Source of the DNA: Patiria miniata
Lineage: Eukaryota > Echinodermata > Asteroidea > Valvatida > Asterinidae
Assembly: GCF_015706575.1 (NCBI RefSeq)
Contig: NW_024037076.1
Location: 3,444,777-3,508,776 of the forward strand
Reading direction: 5' to 3'
Length of the DNA stretch: 64,000 nt
Position numbers and translations under genes: made by a program. A model generated the notes under the pieces. That model saw only the letters and a program-made list of their open reading frames with translations. It ran no database searches and was not told the origin of the DNA. This document shows positions 42,408-55,909 of this stretch, in pieces. Every line of letters begins with the position of its first letter. The stretch's first letter is position 1.

Positions 42408-45388
42408 ATGTCAAAACAATCAGGAATTTTTCATAACATGATACCGTCAAAACGAGATATAGGAAGTAAACAACACCACGGACTGAAGCCCGCTGACAGC
42501 CTACTCTATGGCAATATACGCACAGAAACAAACTCGGGCAAAATATTCTTGCTTATGTCCCATTTTCTCCACAAAATTGGGTCTACGGATTCAAACTTGT
42601 TGGACGTTGTAGCCTGACTAACTAGCTTTCCATACATGTCAAAACAATCAGGAATTTTTCATAACATGATACCGTCAAAACGAGATATAGGAAGTAAACA
42701 ACACCACGGACTGAAGCCCGCTGACAGCCTACTCTATGGCAATATACGCACAGAAACAAACTCGGGCAAAATATTCTTGCTTATGTCCCATTTTCTCCAC
42801 AAGAATTGGGTCTACGGGATTCAAACTTGTTGGACGTTGTAGCCTGACTAACTAGCTTTCCATACATGTCAAAACAATCAGGAATTTTTCATAACATGAT
42901 ACCGTCAAAACGAGATATAGGAAGTAAACAACACCACGGACTGAAGCCCGCTGACAGCCTACTCTATGGCAATATACGCACAGAAACAAACTCGGGCAAA
43001 ATATTCTTGCTTATGTCCCATTTTCTCCACAAGAATTGGGTCTACGGATTCAAACTTGTTGGACGTTGTAGCCTGACTAACTAGCTTTCCATACATGTCA
43101 AAAAATCAGGAATTTTTCATAACATGATACCGTCAAAACGAGATATAGGAAGTAAACAACACCACGGACTGAAGCCCGCTGACAGCCTACTCTATGGCAA
43201 TATACGCACAGAAACAAACTCGGGCAAAATATTCTTGCTTATGTCCCATTTTCTCCACAAGAATTGGGTCTACGGATTCAAACTTGTTGGACGTTGTAGC
43301 CTGACTAACTAGCTTTCCATACATGTCAAAAACAATCAGGAATTTTTCATAACATGATACCGTCAAAACGAGATATAGGAAGTAAACAACACCACGGACT
43401 GAAGCCCGCTGACAGCCTACTCTATGGCAATATACGCACAGAAACAAACTCGGGCAAAATATTCTTGCTTATGTCCCATTTTCTCCACAAGTATTGGGTC
43501 TACGGGATTCAAACTTGTTGGACGTTGTAGCCTGACTAACTAGCTTTCCATACATGTCAAAACAATCAGGAATTTTTCATAACATGATACCGTCAAAACG
43601 AGATATAGGAAGTAAACAACACCACGGACTGAAGCCCGCTGACAGCCTACTCTATGGCAATATACGCACAGAAACAAACTCGGGCAAAATATTCTTGCTT
43701 ATGTCCCATTTTCTCCACAAGAATTGGGTCTACGGGATTCAAACTTGTTGGACGTTGTAGCCTGACTAACTAGCTTTCCATACATGTCAAAACAATCAGG
43801 AATTTTTCATAACATGATACCGTCAAAACGAGATATAGGAAGTAAACAACACCACGGACTGAAGCCCGCTGACAGCCTACTCTATGGCAATATACGCACA
43901 GAAACAAACTCGGGCAAAATATTCTTGCTTATGTCCCATTTTCTCCACAAGAATTGGGTCTACGGGATTCAAACTTGTTGGACGTTGTAGCCTGACTAAC
44001 TAGCTTTCCATACATGTCAAAACAATCAGGAATTTTTCATAACATGATACCGTCAAAACGAGATATAGGAAGTAAACAACACCACGGACTGAAGCCCGCT
44101 GACAGCCTACTCTATGGCAATATACGCACAGAAACAAACTCGGGCAAAATATTCTTGCTTATGTCCCATTTTCTCCACAAGAATTGGGTCTACGGGATTC
44201 AAACTTGTTGGACGTTGTAGCCTGACTAACTAGCTTTCCATACATGTCAAAACAATCAGGAATTTTTCATAACATGATACCGTCAAAACGAGATATAGGA
44301 AGTAAACAACACCACGGACTGAAGCCCGCTGACAGCCTACTCTATGGCAATATACGCACAGAAACAAACTCGGGCAAAATATTCTTGCTTATGTCCATTT
44401 TCTCCACAAGAATTGGGTCTACGGGATTCAAACTTGTTGGACGTTGTAGCCTGACTAACTAGCTTTCCATACATGTCAAAACAATCAGGAATTTTTCATA
44501 ACATGATACCGTCAAAACGAGATATAGGAAGTAAACAACACCACGGACTGAAGCCCGCTGACAGTCTACTCTATGGCAATATACGCACAGAAACAAACTC
44601 GGGCAAAATATTCTTGCTTATGTCCCATTTTCTCCACAAGAATTGGGTCTACGGATTCAAACTTGTTGGACGTTGTAGCCTGACTAACTAGCTTTCCATA
44701 CATGTCAAAAAATCAGGAATTTTTCATAACATGATACCGTCAAAACGAGATATAGGAAGTAAACAACACCACGGACTGAAGCCCGCTGACAGCCTACTCT
44801 ATGGCAATATACGCACAGAAACAAACTCGGGCAAAATATTCTTGCTTATGTCCCATTTTCTCCACAAGAATTGGGTCTACGGATTCAAACTTGTTGGACG
44901 TTGTAGCCTGACTAACTAGCTTTCCATACATGTCAAAACAATCAGGAATTTTCATAACATGATACCGTCAAAACGAGATATAGGAAGTAAACAACACCAC
45001 GGACTGAAGCCCGCTGACAGCCTACTCTATGGCAATATACGCACAGAAACAAACTCGGGCAAAATATTCTTGCTTATGTCCCATTTTCTCCACAAGTATT
45101 GGGTCTACGGATTTCAAACTTGTTGGACGTTGTAGCCTGACTAACTAGCTTTCCATACATGTCAAAACAATCAGGAATTTTTCATAACATGATACCGTCA
45201 AAACGAGATATAGGAAGTAAACAACACCACGGACTGAAGCCCGCTGACAGCCTACTCTATGGCAATATACGCACAGAAACAAACTCGGGCAAAATATTCT
45301 TGCTTATGTCCCATTTTCTCCACAAGTATTGGGTCTACGGATTTCAAACTTGTTGGACGTTGTAGCCTGACTAACTAGCTTTCCATAC
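42408..45388 (+). repeat. Transition block with first indels and subfamily mixing
   Basis: Uniformity breaks down here. The copy at 42408 lacks the G of CAAGAATT. Copies starting near 43095 and 44702 have a shortened A run after ATGTC, and the one near 43321 has an extra A. The copy at 44244 has lost a C in GTCCCATT, and the one near 44931 a T in its T run. T at position 170 returns in the copies near 43321, 44931 and 45159, the last two also having CGGATTTC. The C-to-T marker (ACAGTCTAC) appears first in the copy at 44473. GG forms cluster at 42866, 43095, 44473 and 44702. Confidence 0.82.
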
Positions 45389-47221
45389 ATGTCAAAACAA
45401 TCAGGAATTTTTCATAACATGATACCGTCAAAACGAGATATAGGAAGTAAACAACACCACGGACTGAAGCCCGCTGACAGCCTACTCTATGGCAATATAC
45501 GCACAGAAACAAACTCGGGCAAAATATTCTTGCTTATGTCCCATTTTCTCCACAAGAATTGGGTCTACGGGATTCAAACTTGTTGGACGTTGTAGCCTGA
45601 CTAACTAGCTTTCCATACATGTCAAAACAATCAGGAATTTTTCATAACATGATACCGTCAAAACGAGATATAGGAAGTAAACAACACCACGGACTGAAGC
45701 CCGCTGACAGTCTACTCTATGGCAATATACGCACAGAAACAAACTCGGGCAAAATATTCTTGCTTATGTCCCATTTTCTCCACAAGAATTGGGTCTACGG
45801 GATTCAAACTTGTTGGACGTTGTAGCCTGACTAACTAGCTTTCCATACATGTCAAAACAATCAGGATTTTTTCATAACATGATACCGTCAAAACGAGATA
45901 TAGGAAGTAAACAACACCACGGACTGAAGCCCGCTGACAGCCTACTCTATGGCAATATACGCACAGAAACAAACTCGGGCAAAATATTCTTGCTTATGTC
46001 CATTTTCTCCACAAGAATTGGGTCTACGGGATTTCAAACTTGTTGGACGTTGTAGCCTGACTAACTAGCTTTCCATACATGTCAAAACAATCAGGAATTT
46101 TTCATAACATGATACCGTCAAAACGAGATATAGGAAGTAAACAACACCACGGACTGAAGCCCGCTGACAGTCTACTCTATGGCAATATACGCACAGAAAC
46201 AAACTCGGGCAAAATATTCTTGCTTATGTCCCATTTTCTCCACAAGAATTGGGTCTACGGATTCAAACTTGTTGGACGTTGTAGCCTGACTAACTAGCTT
46301 TCCATACATGTCAAAACAATCAGGAATTTTTCATAACATGATACCGTCAAAACGAGATATAGGAAGTAAACAACACCACGGACTGAAGCCCGCTGACAGC
46401 CTACTCTATGGCAATATACGCACAGAAACAAACTCGGGCAAAATATTCTTGCTTATGTCCCATTTTCTCCACAAGAATTGGGTCTACGGGATTCAAACTT
46501 GTTGGACGTTGTAGCCTGACTAACTAGCTTTCCATACATGTCAAAACAATCAGGAATTTTTCATAACATGATACCGTCAAAACGAGATATAGGAAGTAAA
46601 CAACACCACGGACTGAAGCCCGCTGACAGTCTACTCTATGGCAATATACGCACAGAAACAAACTCGGGCAAAATATTCTTGCTTATGTCCCATTTTCTCC
46701 ACAAGAATTGGGTCTACGGATTAAACTTGTTGGACGTTGTAGCCTGACTAACTAGCTTTCCATACATGTCAAAAACAATCAGGAATTTCATAAACATGAT
46801 ACCGTCAAAACGAGATATAGGAAGTAAACAACACCACGGACTGAAGCCCGCTGACAGCCTACTCTATGGCAATATACGCACAGAAACAAACTCGGGCAAA
46901 ATATTTTGCTTATGTCCCATTTTCTCCACAAGAATTGGGTCTACGGGTTCAAACTTGTTGGACGTTGTAGCCTGACTAACTAGCTTTCCATACATGTCAA
47001 AACAATCAGGAATTTTTATAACATGATACCGTCAAAACGAGATATAGGAAGTAAACAACACCACGGACTGAAGCCCGCTGACAGTCTACTCTATGGCAAT
47101 ATACGCACAGAAACAAACTCGGGCAAAATATTCTTGCTTATGTCCCATTTTCTCCACAAGAATGGGTCTACGGGATTCAAACTTGTTGGACGTTGTAGCC
47201 TGACTAACTAGCTTTCCATAC
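45389..47221 (+). repeat. Four copies of an alternating two-monomer unit (about 458 bp)
   Basis: Eight successive monomers, starting at 45389, 45619, 45849, 46079, 46308, 46538, 46766 and 46994, alternate strictly at one site: ACAGCCTAC, ACAGTCTAC, ACAGCC, ACAGTC and so on. The period is two monomers (458-460 bp). The neighbouring copies do not continue the alternation strictly: 44702, 44931 and 45159 are all the C type, and 47222 carries ACAATCTAC. Other differences within the block (GG versus GGG, GTCCATT, AGGATTTT) are private, so the dimer rests mainly on one marker. Confidence 0.6.
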
Positions 47222-50200
47222 ATGTCAAAACAATAGGAATTTTTCATAACATGATACCGTCAAAACGAGATATAGGAAGTAAACAACACCACGGACTGAA
47301 GCCCGCTGACAATCTACTCTATGGCAATATACGCACAGAAACAAACTCGGGCAAAATATTCTTGCTTATGTCCCATTTTCTCCACAAGAATTGGGTCTAC
47401 GGGATTCAAACTTGTTGGACGTTGTAGCCTGACTAACTAGCTTTCCATACATGTCAAAACAATAGGAATTTTTCATAACATGATACCGTCAAAACGAGAT
47501 ATAGGAAGTAAACAACACCACGGACTGAAGCCCGCTGACAGCCTACTCTATGGCAATATACGCACAGAAACAAAGTCGGGCAAAATATTCTTGCTTATGT
47601 CCATTTTCTCACAAGAATTGGGTCTACGGGATTCAAACTTGTTGGACGTTGTAGCCTGACTAACTAGCTTTCCATACATGTCAAAAACAATCAGGAATTT
47701 TACATAACATGATACCGTCAAAACGAGATATAGGAAGTAAACAACACCACGGACTGAAGCCCGCTGACAGTCTACTCTATGGCAATATACGCACAGAAAC
47801 AAACTCGGGCAAAATATTCTTGCTTATGTCCCATTTTCTCCACAAGAATTGGGTCTACGGGATTCAAACTTGTTGGACGTTGTAGCCTGACTAACTAGCT
47901 TTCCATACATGTCAAAACAATCAGGAATTTTCATAACATGATACCGTCAAAACGAGATATAGGAAGTAAAACAACACCACGGACTGAAGCCCGCTGACAG
48001 TCTACTCTATGGCAATATACGCACAGAAACAAACTCGGGCAAAATATTCTTGCTTATGTCCCATTTTCTACAAGTATTGGGTCTACGGATTTCAAACTTG
48101 TTGGACGTTGTAGCCTGACTAACTAGCTTTCCATACATGTCAAAACAATCAGGAATTTTTCATAACATGATACCGTCAAAACGAGATATAGGAAGTAAAA
48201 ACAACACCACGGATGAAGACCGCTGACAGTCTACTCTATGGCAATATACGCACAGAAACAAAGTCGGGCAAAATATTCTTGCTTATGTCCCATTTTCTCC
48301 ACAAGTTGGGTCTACGGATTTCAAACTTGTTGGACGTTGTAGCCTGACTAACTAGCTTTCCATACATGTCAAAACAATCAGGAATTTTCATAACATGATA
48401 CCGTCAAAACGAGATATAGGAAGTAAACAACACCACGGACTGAAGCCCGCTGACAGCCTACTCTATGGCAATATACGCACAGAAACAAACTCGGCAAAAT
48501 ATTCTTGCTTATGTCCCATTTTCTCCACAAGAATTGGGTCTACGGGATTCAAACTTGTTGGACGTTGTAGCCTGACTAACTAGCTTTCCATACATGTCAA
48601 AAACAATCAGGAATTTTTCATAACATGATACCGTCAAAACGAGATATAGGAAGTAAACAACACCACGGACTGAAGCCCGCTGACAGTCTACTCTATGGCA
48701 ATATACGCACAGAAACAAACTCGGGCAAAATATTCTTGCTTATGTCCCATTTCTCCACAAGAATTGGGTCTACGGGATTCAAACTTGACTTGTTGGACGT
48801 TGTAGCTGACTAACTAGCTTTCCATACATGTCAAAACAATCAGGAATTTTTCATAACATGACACCGTCAAAACGAGAGATAGGAAGTAAACAACACCACG
48901 GACTGAAGCCCGCTGACAGCCTACTCTATGGCAATATACGCACAGAAACAAACTCGGGCAAAATATTCTGCTTATGTCCCATTTTCTCCACAAGAATTGG
49001 GTCTACGGGATTCAAACTTGTTGGACGTTGTAGCCTGACTAACTAGCTTTCCATACATGTCAAAACAATCAGGAATTTTTCATAACATGATACCGTCAAA
49101 ACGAGATATAGGAAGTAAACAACACCACGGACTGAAGCCCGCTGACATCTACTCTATGGCAATATACGCACAGAAACAAACTCGGGCAAAATATTCTTGC
49201 TTATGTCCCATTTTCTCCACAAGAATTGGGTCTACGGGATTCAAACTTGTTGGACGTTGTAGCCTGACTAACTAGCTTTCCATACATGTCAAAACAATCA
49301 GGAATTTTTCATAACATGATACCGTCAAAACGAGATATAGGAAGTAAACAACACCACGGACTGAAGCCCGCTGACAGTCTACTCTATGGCAATATACGCA
49401 CAGAAACAAACTCGGGCAAAATATTCTTGCTTATGTCCATTTTCTCCACAAGAATTGGGTCTACGGGATTTCAAACTTGTTGGACGTTGTAGCCTGACTA
49501 ACTAGCTTTCCATACATGTCAAAACAATCAGGAATTTTTCATAACATGATACCGTCAAAACGAGATATAGGAAGTAAACAACACCACGGACTGAAGCCCG
49601 CTGACAGTCTACTCTATGGCAATATACGCACAGAAACAAAGTCGGGCAAAATATTCTTGCTTATGTCCCATTTCTCCACAAGTATTGGGTCTACGGATTT
49701 CAAACTTGTTGGACGTTGTAGCCTGACTAACTAGCTTCCATACATGTCAAAACAATCAGGAATTTTTCATAACATGATACCGTCAAAACGAGATATAGGA
49801 AGTAAAACAACACACGGACTGAAGCCCGCTGACAGTCTACTCTATGGCAATATACGCACAGAAACAAAGTCGGGCAAAAAATATTCTTGCTTATGTCCCA
49901 TTTTCTCCACAAGAATTGGGTCTACGGATTCAAACTTGTTGGACGTGTAGCCTGACTAACTAGCTTTCCATACATGTCAAAACAATCAGGAATTTTTCAT
50001 AACATGATACCGTCAAAACGAGATATAGGAAGTAAACAACACCACGGACTGAAGCCCGCTGACAGTCTACTCTATGGCAATATACGCACAGAAACAAAAC
50101 TCGGGCAAAATATCTTCTGCTTATGTCCCATTTTCTCCACAAGAATGGGTCTACGGGATTCAAACTTGTTGGACGTTGTAGCCTGACTAACTAGCTTTCC

Positions 50201-51529
50201 ATACATGTCAAAACAATCAGGAATTTTCATAACATGATACCGTCAAAACGAGATATAGGAAGTAAACAACACCACGGACTGAAGCCGCTGACAGTCTACT
50301 CTATGGCAATATACGCACAGAAAACAAACTCGGGCAAAATATTCTTGCTTATGTCCCATTTCTCCACAAGAATTGGGTCTACGGGATTCAAACTTGTTGG
50401 ACGTTGTAGCCTGACTAACTAGCTTTCCATACATGTCAAAAACAATCAGGAATTTTCATAACATGATACCGTCAAAACGAGATATAGGAAGTAAACAACA
50501 CCACGGACTGAAGCCCGCTGACAGTCTACTCTATGGCAATATACGCACAGAAACAAACTCGGGCAAAATATTCTTGCTTATGTCCATTTTCTCCACAAGA
50601 ATTGGGTCTACGGGATTTCAAACTTGTTGGACGTTGTAGCCTGACTAACTAGCTTTCCATACATGTCAAAACAATCAGGAATTTTATATAACATGATACC
50701 GTCAAAACGAGATATAGGAAGTAAACAACACCACGGACTGAAGCCCGCTGACAGTCTACTCTATGGCAATATACGCACAGAAACAAACTCGGCAAAAATA
50801 TTCTTGCTTATGTCCCATTTTCTCCACAAGAATTGGGTCTACGGGATTCAAACTTGTTGGACGTTGTAGCCTGACTAACTAGCTTTCCATACATGTCAAA
50901 ACAATCAGGAATTTTTCATAACATGATACCGTCAAAACGAGATATAGGAAGTAAAAACAACACGGACTGAAGCCCGCTGACAGTCTACTCTATGGCAATA
51001 TACGCACAGAAACAAAGTCGGGCAAAATATTCTTGCTTATGTCCCATTTTCTCCACAAGAATTGGGTCTACGGATTCAAACTTGTTGGACGTTGTAGCCT
51101 GACTAACTAGCTTCCATACATGTCAAAACAATCAGGAATTTTCATAACATGATACCGTCAAAACGAGATATAGGAAGTAAACAACACCACGGACTGAAGA
51201 CCGCTGACAGTCTACTCTATGGCAATATACGCACAGAAACAAACTCGGGCAAAATATTCTTGCTTATGTCCCATTTTCTCCACAAGAATTGGGTCTACGG
51301 ATTCAAACTTGTTGGACGTGTAGCTGACTAACTAGCTTTCCATACATGTCAAAAAAATCAGGAATTTTCATAACATGACACCGTCAAAACGAGATATAGG
51401 AAGTAAAACAACACCACGGACTGAAGCCCGCTGACAGTCTACTCTATGGCAATATACGCACAGAAACAAAGTCGGGCAAAATATTCTTGCTTATGTCCCA
51501 TTTTCTCTACAAGAATTGGGTCTACGGGA
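47222..51529 (+). repeat. Indel-rich block leading to the gap
   Basis: Almost every monomer here has one or more single-base gains or losses, often in short homopolymers: AATAGGAA for AATCAGGAA, ATTTTCAT, GTAAAACAAC, GTCCATTT, GAATGGGT. The T marker ACAGTCTAC is the major form, especially from 49286 to the gap. A second marker, AAAGTCGGG for AACTCGGG, recurs in the copies near 47452, 48137, 49516, 49744, 50893 and 51346; because it recurs it is a real allele and not random error. The final copy regains the AAAAAAATC allele seen at the far left. Indel density rises towards the gap, so some of it may be consensus error at a contig end. Confidence 0.83.
48594..48827 (+). repeat. Monomer with 5-bp tandem duplication
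   Basis: Within this copy ACTTG is present twice in succession (48783-48787 and 48788-48792) just before TTGGACG. A base is also missing in the following TAGCCTGAC and in the TTTTCTCC run. It is a private variant that has not spread to neighbouring copies. Confidence 0.85.
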
Positions 51530-52029
51530 NNNNNNNNNNNNNNNNNNNNNNNNNNNNNNNNNNNNNNNNNNNNNNNNNNNNNNNNNNNNNNNNNNNNNNN
51601 NNNNNNNNNNNNNNNNNNNNNNNNNNNNNNNNNNNNNNNNNNNNNNNNNNNNNNNNNNNNNNNNNNNNNNNNNNNNNNNNNNNNNNNNNNNNNNNNNNNN
51701 NNNNNNNNNNNNNNNNNNNNNNNNNNNNNNNNNNNNNNNNNNNNNNNNNNNNNNNNNNNNNNNNNNNNNNNNNNNNNNNNNNNNNNNNNNNNNNNNNNNN
51801 NNNNNNNNNNNNNNNNNNNNNNNNNNNNNNNNNNNNNNNNNNNNNNNNNNNNNNNNNNNNNNNNNNNNNNNNNNNNNNNNNNNNNNNNNNNNNNNNNNNN
51901 NNNNNNNNNNNNNNNNNNNNNNNNNNNNNNNNNNNNNNNNNNNNNNNNNNNNNNNNNNNNNNNNNNNNNNNNNNNNNNNNNNNNNNNNNNNNNNNNNNNN
52001 NNNNNNNNNNNNNNNNNNNNNNNNNNNNN
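51530..52029. other. Assembly gap of exactly 500 N
   Basis: Every base from 51530 to 52029 is N. The round length points to a scaffolding placeholder and not a measured distance. The sequence stops at monomer position 184 on the left and resumes at monomer position 16 on the right. An in-register gap would be 61 bp plus a multiple of 230 (61, 291, 521), so 500 is out of phase. The two flanks also carry different subfamily alleles. Reading frames that appear to span this interval are artefacts of the Ns. Confidence 0.97.
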
Positions 52030-55000
52030 GGAATTTTTCATAACAATATACCGTCAAAACGAGATATAGGATTAAACAACACCACGGACTGAAGCACGCT
52101 GACAGCCTACTCTATGGCAATATACGCAGAAACAAACTCGGGCAAATATTCTTGCTTATGTCCCATTTTTCTCCACAAGTATTGGGTCTACGGGATTCAA
52201 ACTTGTTGGACGTTGTAGCCTGACTAACTAGCTTTCCATACGTGTCAAAACCATCAGGAATTTTTCATAACAAGATACCGTCAAAAACGAGATATAGGAG
52301 AAGTAACAAACCACGGACTGAAGCACGCTGACAGCCTACTCTATGGCAATATACGCACAGAAAACAACTCGGGCAAAATATTCTTGCTTATGTCCCATTT
52401 TCTCCACAAGTATTGGGTCTACGGGATTCAAACTTGTTGGACGTTGTAGCCTGACTAACTAGCTTTCCATTCATGTCAAAAAAATCAGGAATTTTTCATA
52501 ACAAGATACCGTCAAAACGAGATATAGGAAGTAAACAACACCACGGACTGAAGCACGCTGACAGCCTACTCTATGGCAATATACGCACAGAAACAAACTC
52601 GGGCAAAATATTCTTGCTTATGTCCCATTTTCTCCACAAGAATTGGGTCTACTACGGATTCAAACTTGTTGGACGTTGTAGCCTGACTAACTAGCTTTCC
52701 ATACATGTCAAAACAATCAGGAATTTTTCATAACATGATACCGTCAAAACGAGATATAGGAAGTAAACAACACCACGGACTGAAGCCCGCTGACAGCCTA
52801 CCTCTATGGCAATATACGCACAGAAACAAACTCGGGCAAAATATTCTTGCTTATGTCCCCATTTTCTCCACAAGTATTGGGTCTACGGGATTCAAACTTG
52901 TTGGACGTTGTAGCCTGACTAACTAGCTTTCCATACATGTCAAAAAAATCAGGAATTTTTCATAACAAGATACCGTCAAAACGAGATATAGGAAGTAAAC
53001 AACACCACGGACTGAAGCACGCTGACAGCCTACTCTATGGCAATATACGCACAGAAAACAAACTCGGGCAAAATATTCTTGCTTATGTCCCATTTTCTCC
53101 ACAAGAATTGGGTCTACGGGATTCAAACTTGTTGGACGTTGTAGCCTGACTAACTAGCTTTCCATACATGTCAAAACAATTAGGAATTTTTTCATAACAT
53201 GATACCGTCAAAACGAGATATAGGAAGTAAACAACACCACGGACTGAAGCCCGCTGACAGCCTACTCTATGGCAATATACGCACAGAAAAACTCGGGCAA
53301 AATATTCTTGCTTATGTCCCATTTTCTCCACAAGTATTGGGTCTACGGGGATTCAACTTGTTGGACGTTGTAGCCTGCTACTAACTAGCTTTCCATACAT
53401 GTCAAAACAATCAGGAATTTTTTATAACATGATGATACCGTCAAAACGAGATATAGGAAGTAAACAACACCACGGACTGAAGCCCGCTGACAGCCTACTC
53501 TATGGCAATATACGCACAGAAACAAACTCGGGCAAAATATTCTTGCTTATGTCCCATTTTCTCCACAAGTATTGGGTCTACGGATTCAAACTTGTTGGAC
53601 GTTGTAGCCTGACTAACTAGCTTTCCATACATGTCAAAACAATCAGGAATTTTTCATAACATGATACCGTCAAAACGAGATATAGGAAGTAAACAACACC
53701 ACGGACTGAAGCCCGCTGACAGCCTACTCTATGGCAATATACGCACAGAAACAACTCTCGGAAAATATTCTTGCTTATGTCCCATTTTCTCCACAAGAAT
53801 TGGGTCTACTGGATTCAAACTTGTTGGACGTTGTAGCCTGACTATCTAGCTTTCCATCATGTCAAAAACAATCAGGAATTTTTCATAACATGATACCGTC
53901 AAAACGAGATATAGGAAGTAAACACACCACGGACTGAAGCACGCTGACAGCCTACTCTATGGCAATATACGCACAGAAACAAACTCGGGCAAAATATTCT
54001 TGCTTATGTCCCATTTTCTCCACAAGTATTGGGTCTACGGATTCAAACTTGTTGGACGTTGTAGCCTGACTAACTAGCTTTCCATACATGTCAAAAAATT
54101 AGGAATTTTTCATAACAAGATACCGTCAAAACGAGATATAGGAAGTAAACAACACCACGGACTGAAGCCCGCTGACAGCCTACTCTATGGCAATATACGC
54201 ACAGAAACAAACTCGGGCAAAATATTCTTGCTTATGTCCCATTTTCTCCACAAGAATTGGTCTACGGGATTCAAACTTGTTGGACGTTGTAGCCTGACTA
54301 ACTAGCTTTCCATACATGTCAAAACAATCAGGAATTTTTCATAACAGATACCGTCAAAACGAGATATAGGAAGTAAACAACACCACGGACTGAAGCCCGC
54401 TGACAGCCTACTCTATGGCAATATACGCACAGAAACAAACTCGGGCAAAATATTCTTGCTTATGTCCCATTTTCTCCACAAGTATTGGGTCTACGGATTC
54501 AAACTTGTTGGACGTTGTAGCCTGACTAACTAGCTTTCCTTCATGTCAAAACAATCAGGAATTTTTTATAACATGATACCGTCAAAACGAGATATAGAAG
54601 TAAACAACACCACGGACTGAAGCACGCTGACAGCCTACTCTATGGCAATATACGCACAGCAAACAACTCGGGCAAAATATTCTTGCTTATGTCCCATTTT
54701 CTCCACAAGTATTGGGTCTACGGGATTAAACTTGTTGGACGTTGTAGCCTGACTAACTAGCTTTCCATACATGTCAAAAAATCAGGAATTTTTCATAACA
54801 AGATACCGTCAAAACGAGATATAGGAAGTAAACAACACCACGGACTGAAGCCCGCTGACAGCCTACTCTATGGCAATATACGCACAGAAACAAACTCGGG
54901 CAAAATATTCTTGCTTATGTCCCATTTTCTCCACAAGTATTGGGTCTACGGATTCAAACTTGTTGGACGTTGTAGCCTGACTAACTAGCTTTCCATTCAT

Positions 55001-55909
55001 GTCAAAAAATTAGGAATTTTTTATAACAAGATACCGTCAAAACGAGATATAGGAAGTAAACAACACCACGGACTGAAGCCCGCTGACAGCCTACTCTATG
55101 GCAATATACGCACAGAAACAAACTCGGGCAAAATATTCTTGCTTATGTCCCATTTTCTCCACAATAATTGGTCTACGGGATTCAAACTTGTTGGACGTTG
55201 TAGCCTGACTAACTAGCTTTCCATACATGTCAAACAATCAGGAATTTTTCATAACATGATACCGTCAAAACGAGATATAGGAAGTAAACAACACCACGGA
55301 CTGAAGCCCGCTGACAGCCTACTCTATGGCAATATACGCACAGAAACAAACTCGGGCAAAATATTCTTGCTTATGTCCAATTTTCTCCACAAGTATTGGG
55401 TCTACGGATTTCAAACTTGTTGGACGTTGTAGCCTGACTAACTAGCTTTCCATTCATGTCAAAAAATTAGGATTTTTCATAACAAGATACCGTCAAAACG
55501 AGATATAGGAAGTAAACAACACCACGGACTGAAGCACGCTGACAGCCTACTCTATGGCAATATACGCACAGAAACAAACTCGGGCAAAATATTCTTGCTT
55601 ATGTCCCATTTTCTCCACAAGTATGGGTCTACGGATTCAAACTTGTTGGACGTTGTAGCCTGACTAACTAGCTTTCCATTCATGTCAAACAATAGGAATT
55701 TTTCATAACAAGATACCGTCAAAACGAGATATAGGAAGTAAACAACACCACGGACTGAAGCCCGCTGACAGCCTACTCTATGGCAATATACGCACAGAAA
55801 CAAACTCGGGCAAAATATTCTTGCTTATGTCCCATTTTCTCCACAAGTATTGGGTCTACGGGATTCAAACTTGTTGGACGTTGTAGCCTGACTATCTAGC
55901 TTTCCATAC
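52030..55909 (+). repeat. Post-gap diverged monomers, first part
   Basis: About 17 monomers with T mostly restored at position 170 and a mixture of GAAGCACGC and GAAGCCCGC, AACAAGAT and AACATGAT, CATTCATG and CATACATG. Small indels are dense: a missing CA near 52126, a three-base duplication in TCTACTACGG near 52650, GATGATACC near 53431, and GCTACTAAC near 53378. The GCACGC allele recurs at intervals of three or four monomers (53861, 54543, 55455). The copies near 55228 and 55455 introduce GTCCAATT with CGGATTTC and then TTAGGATTT, the pair that becomes recurrent further right. Confidence 0.8.

Larger units (their letters stand above)
1..51529 (+). repeat. Satellite array, 229-230 bp monomer, left of the assembly gap
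   Basis: The same unit recurs head to tail without interruption, about 224 copies, in a single orientation. Successive copies of the landmark ATGTCAAAAC start at 106, 566, 1249 and so on, at spacings of 230 bp, or 229 bp where a GGG near the 3' part of the unit is shortened to GG. No unique DNA separates units, so this is a true tandem satellite and not a dispersed or spacer-separated repeat. The window opens at about monomer position 126, so the array continues to the left. Copies are nearly identical in the centre and more variable towards both ends. Arrays of this size and period are typical of eukaryotic heterochromatin. The chromosomal location (centromere, pericentromere, subtelomere) and the species cannot be read from the sequence. 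The strand given is arbitrary and matches the reference monomer orientation. Confidence 0.98.

Noticed and set aside
51439..52092. Long frames of about 175-207 codons spanning the gap
   Set aside because: They are open only because 500 N contain no stop codon; the real sequence on either side is ordinary satellite.
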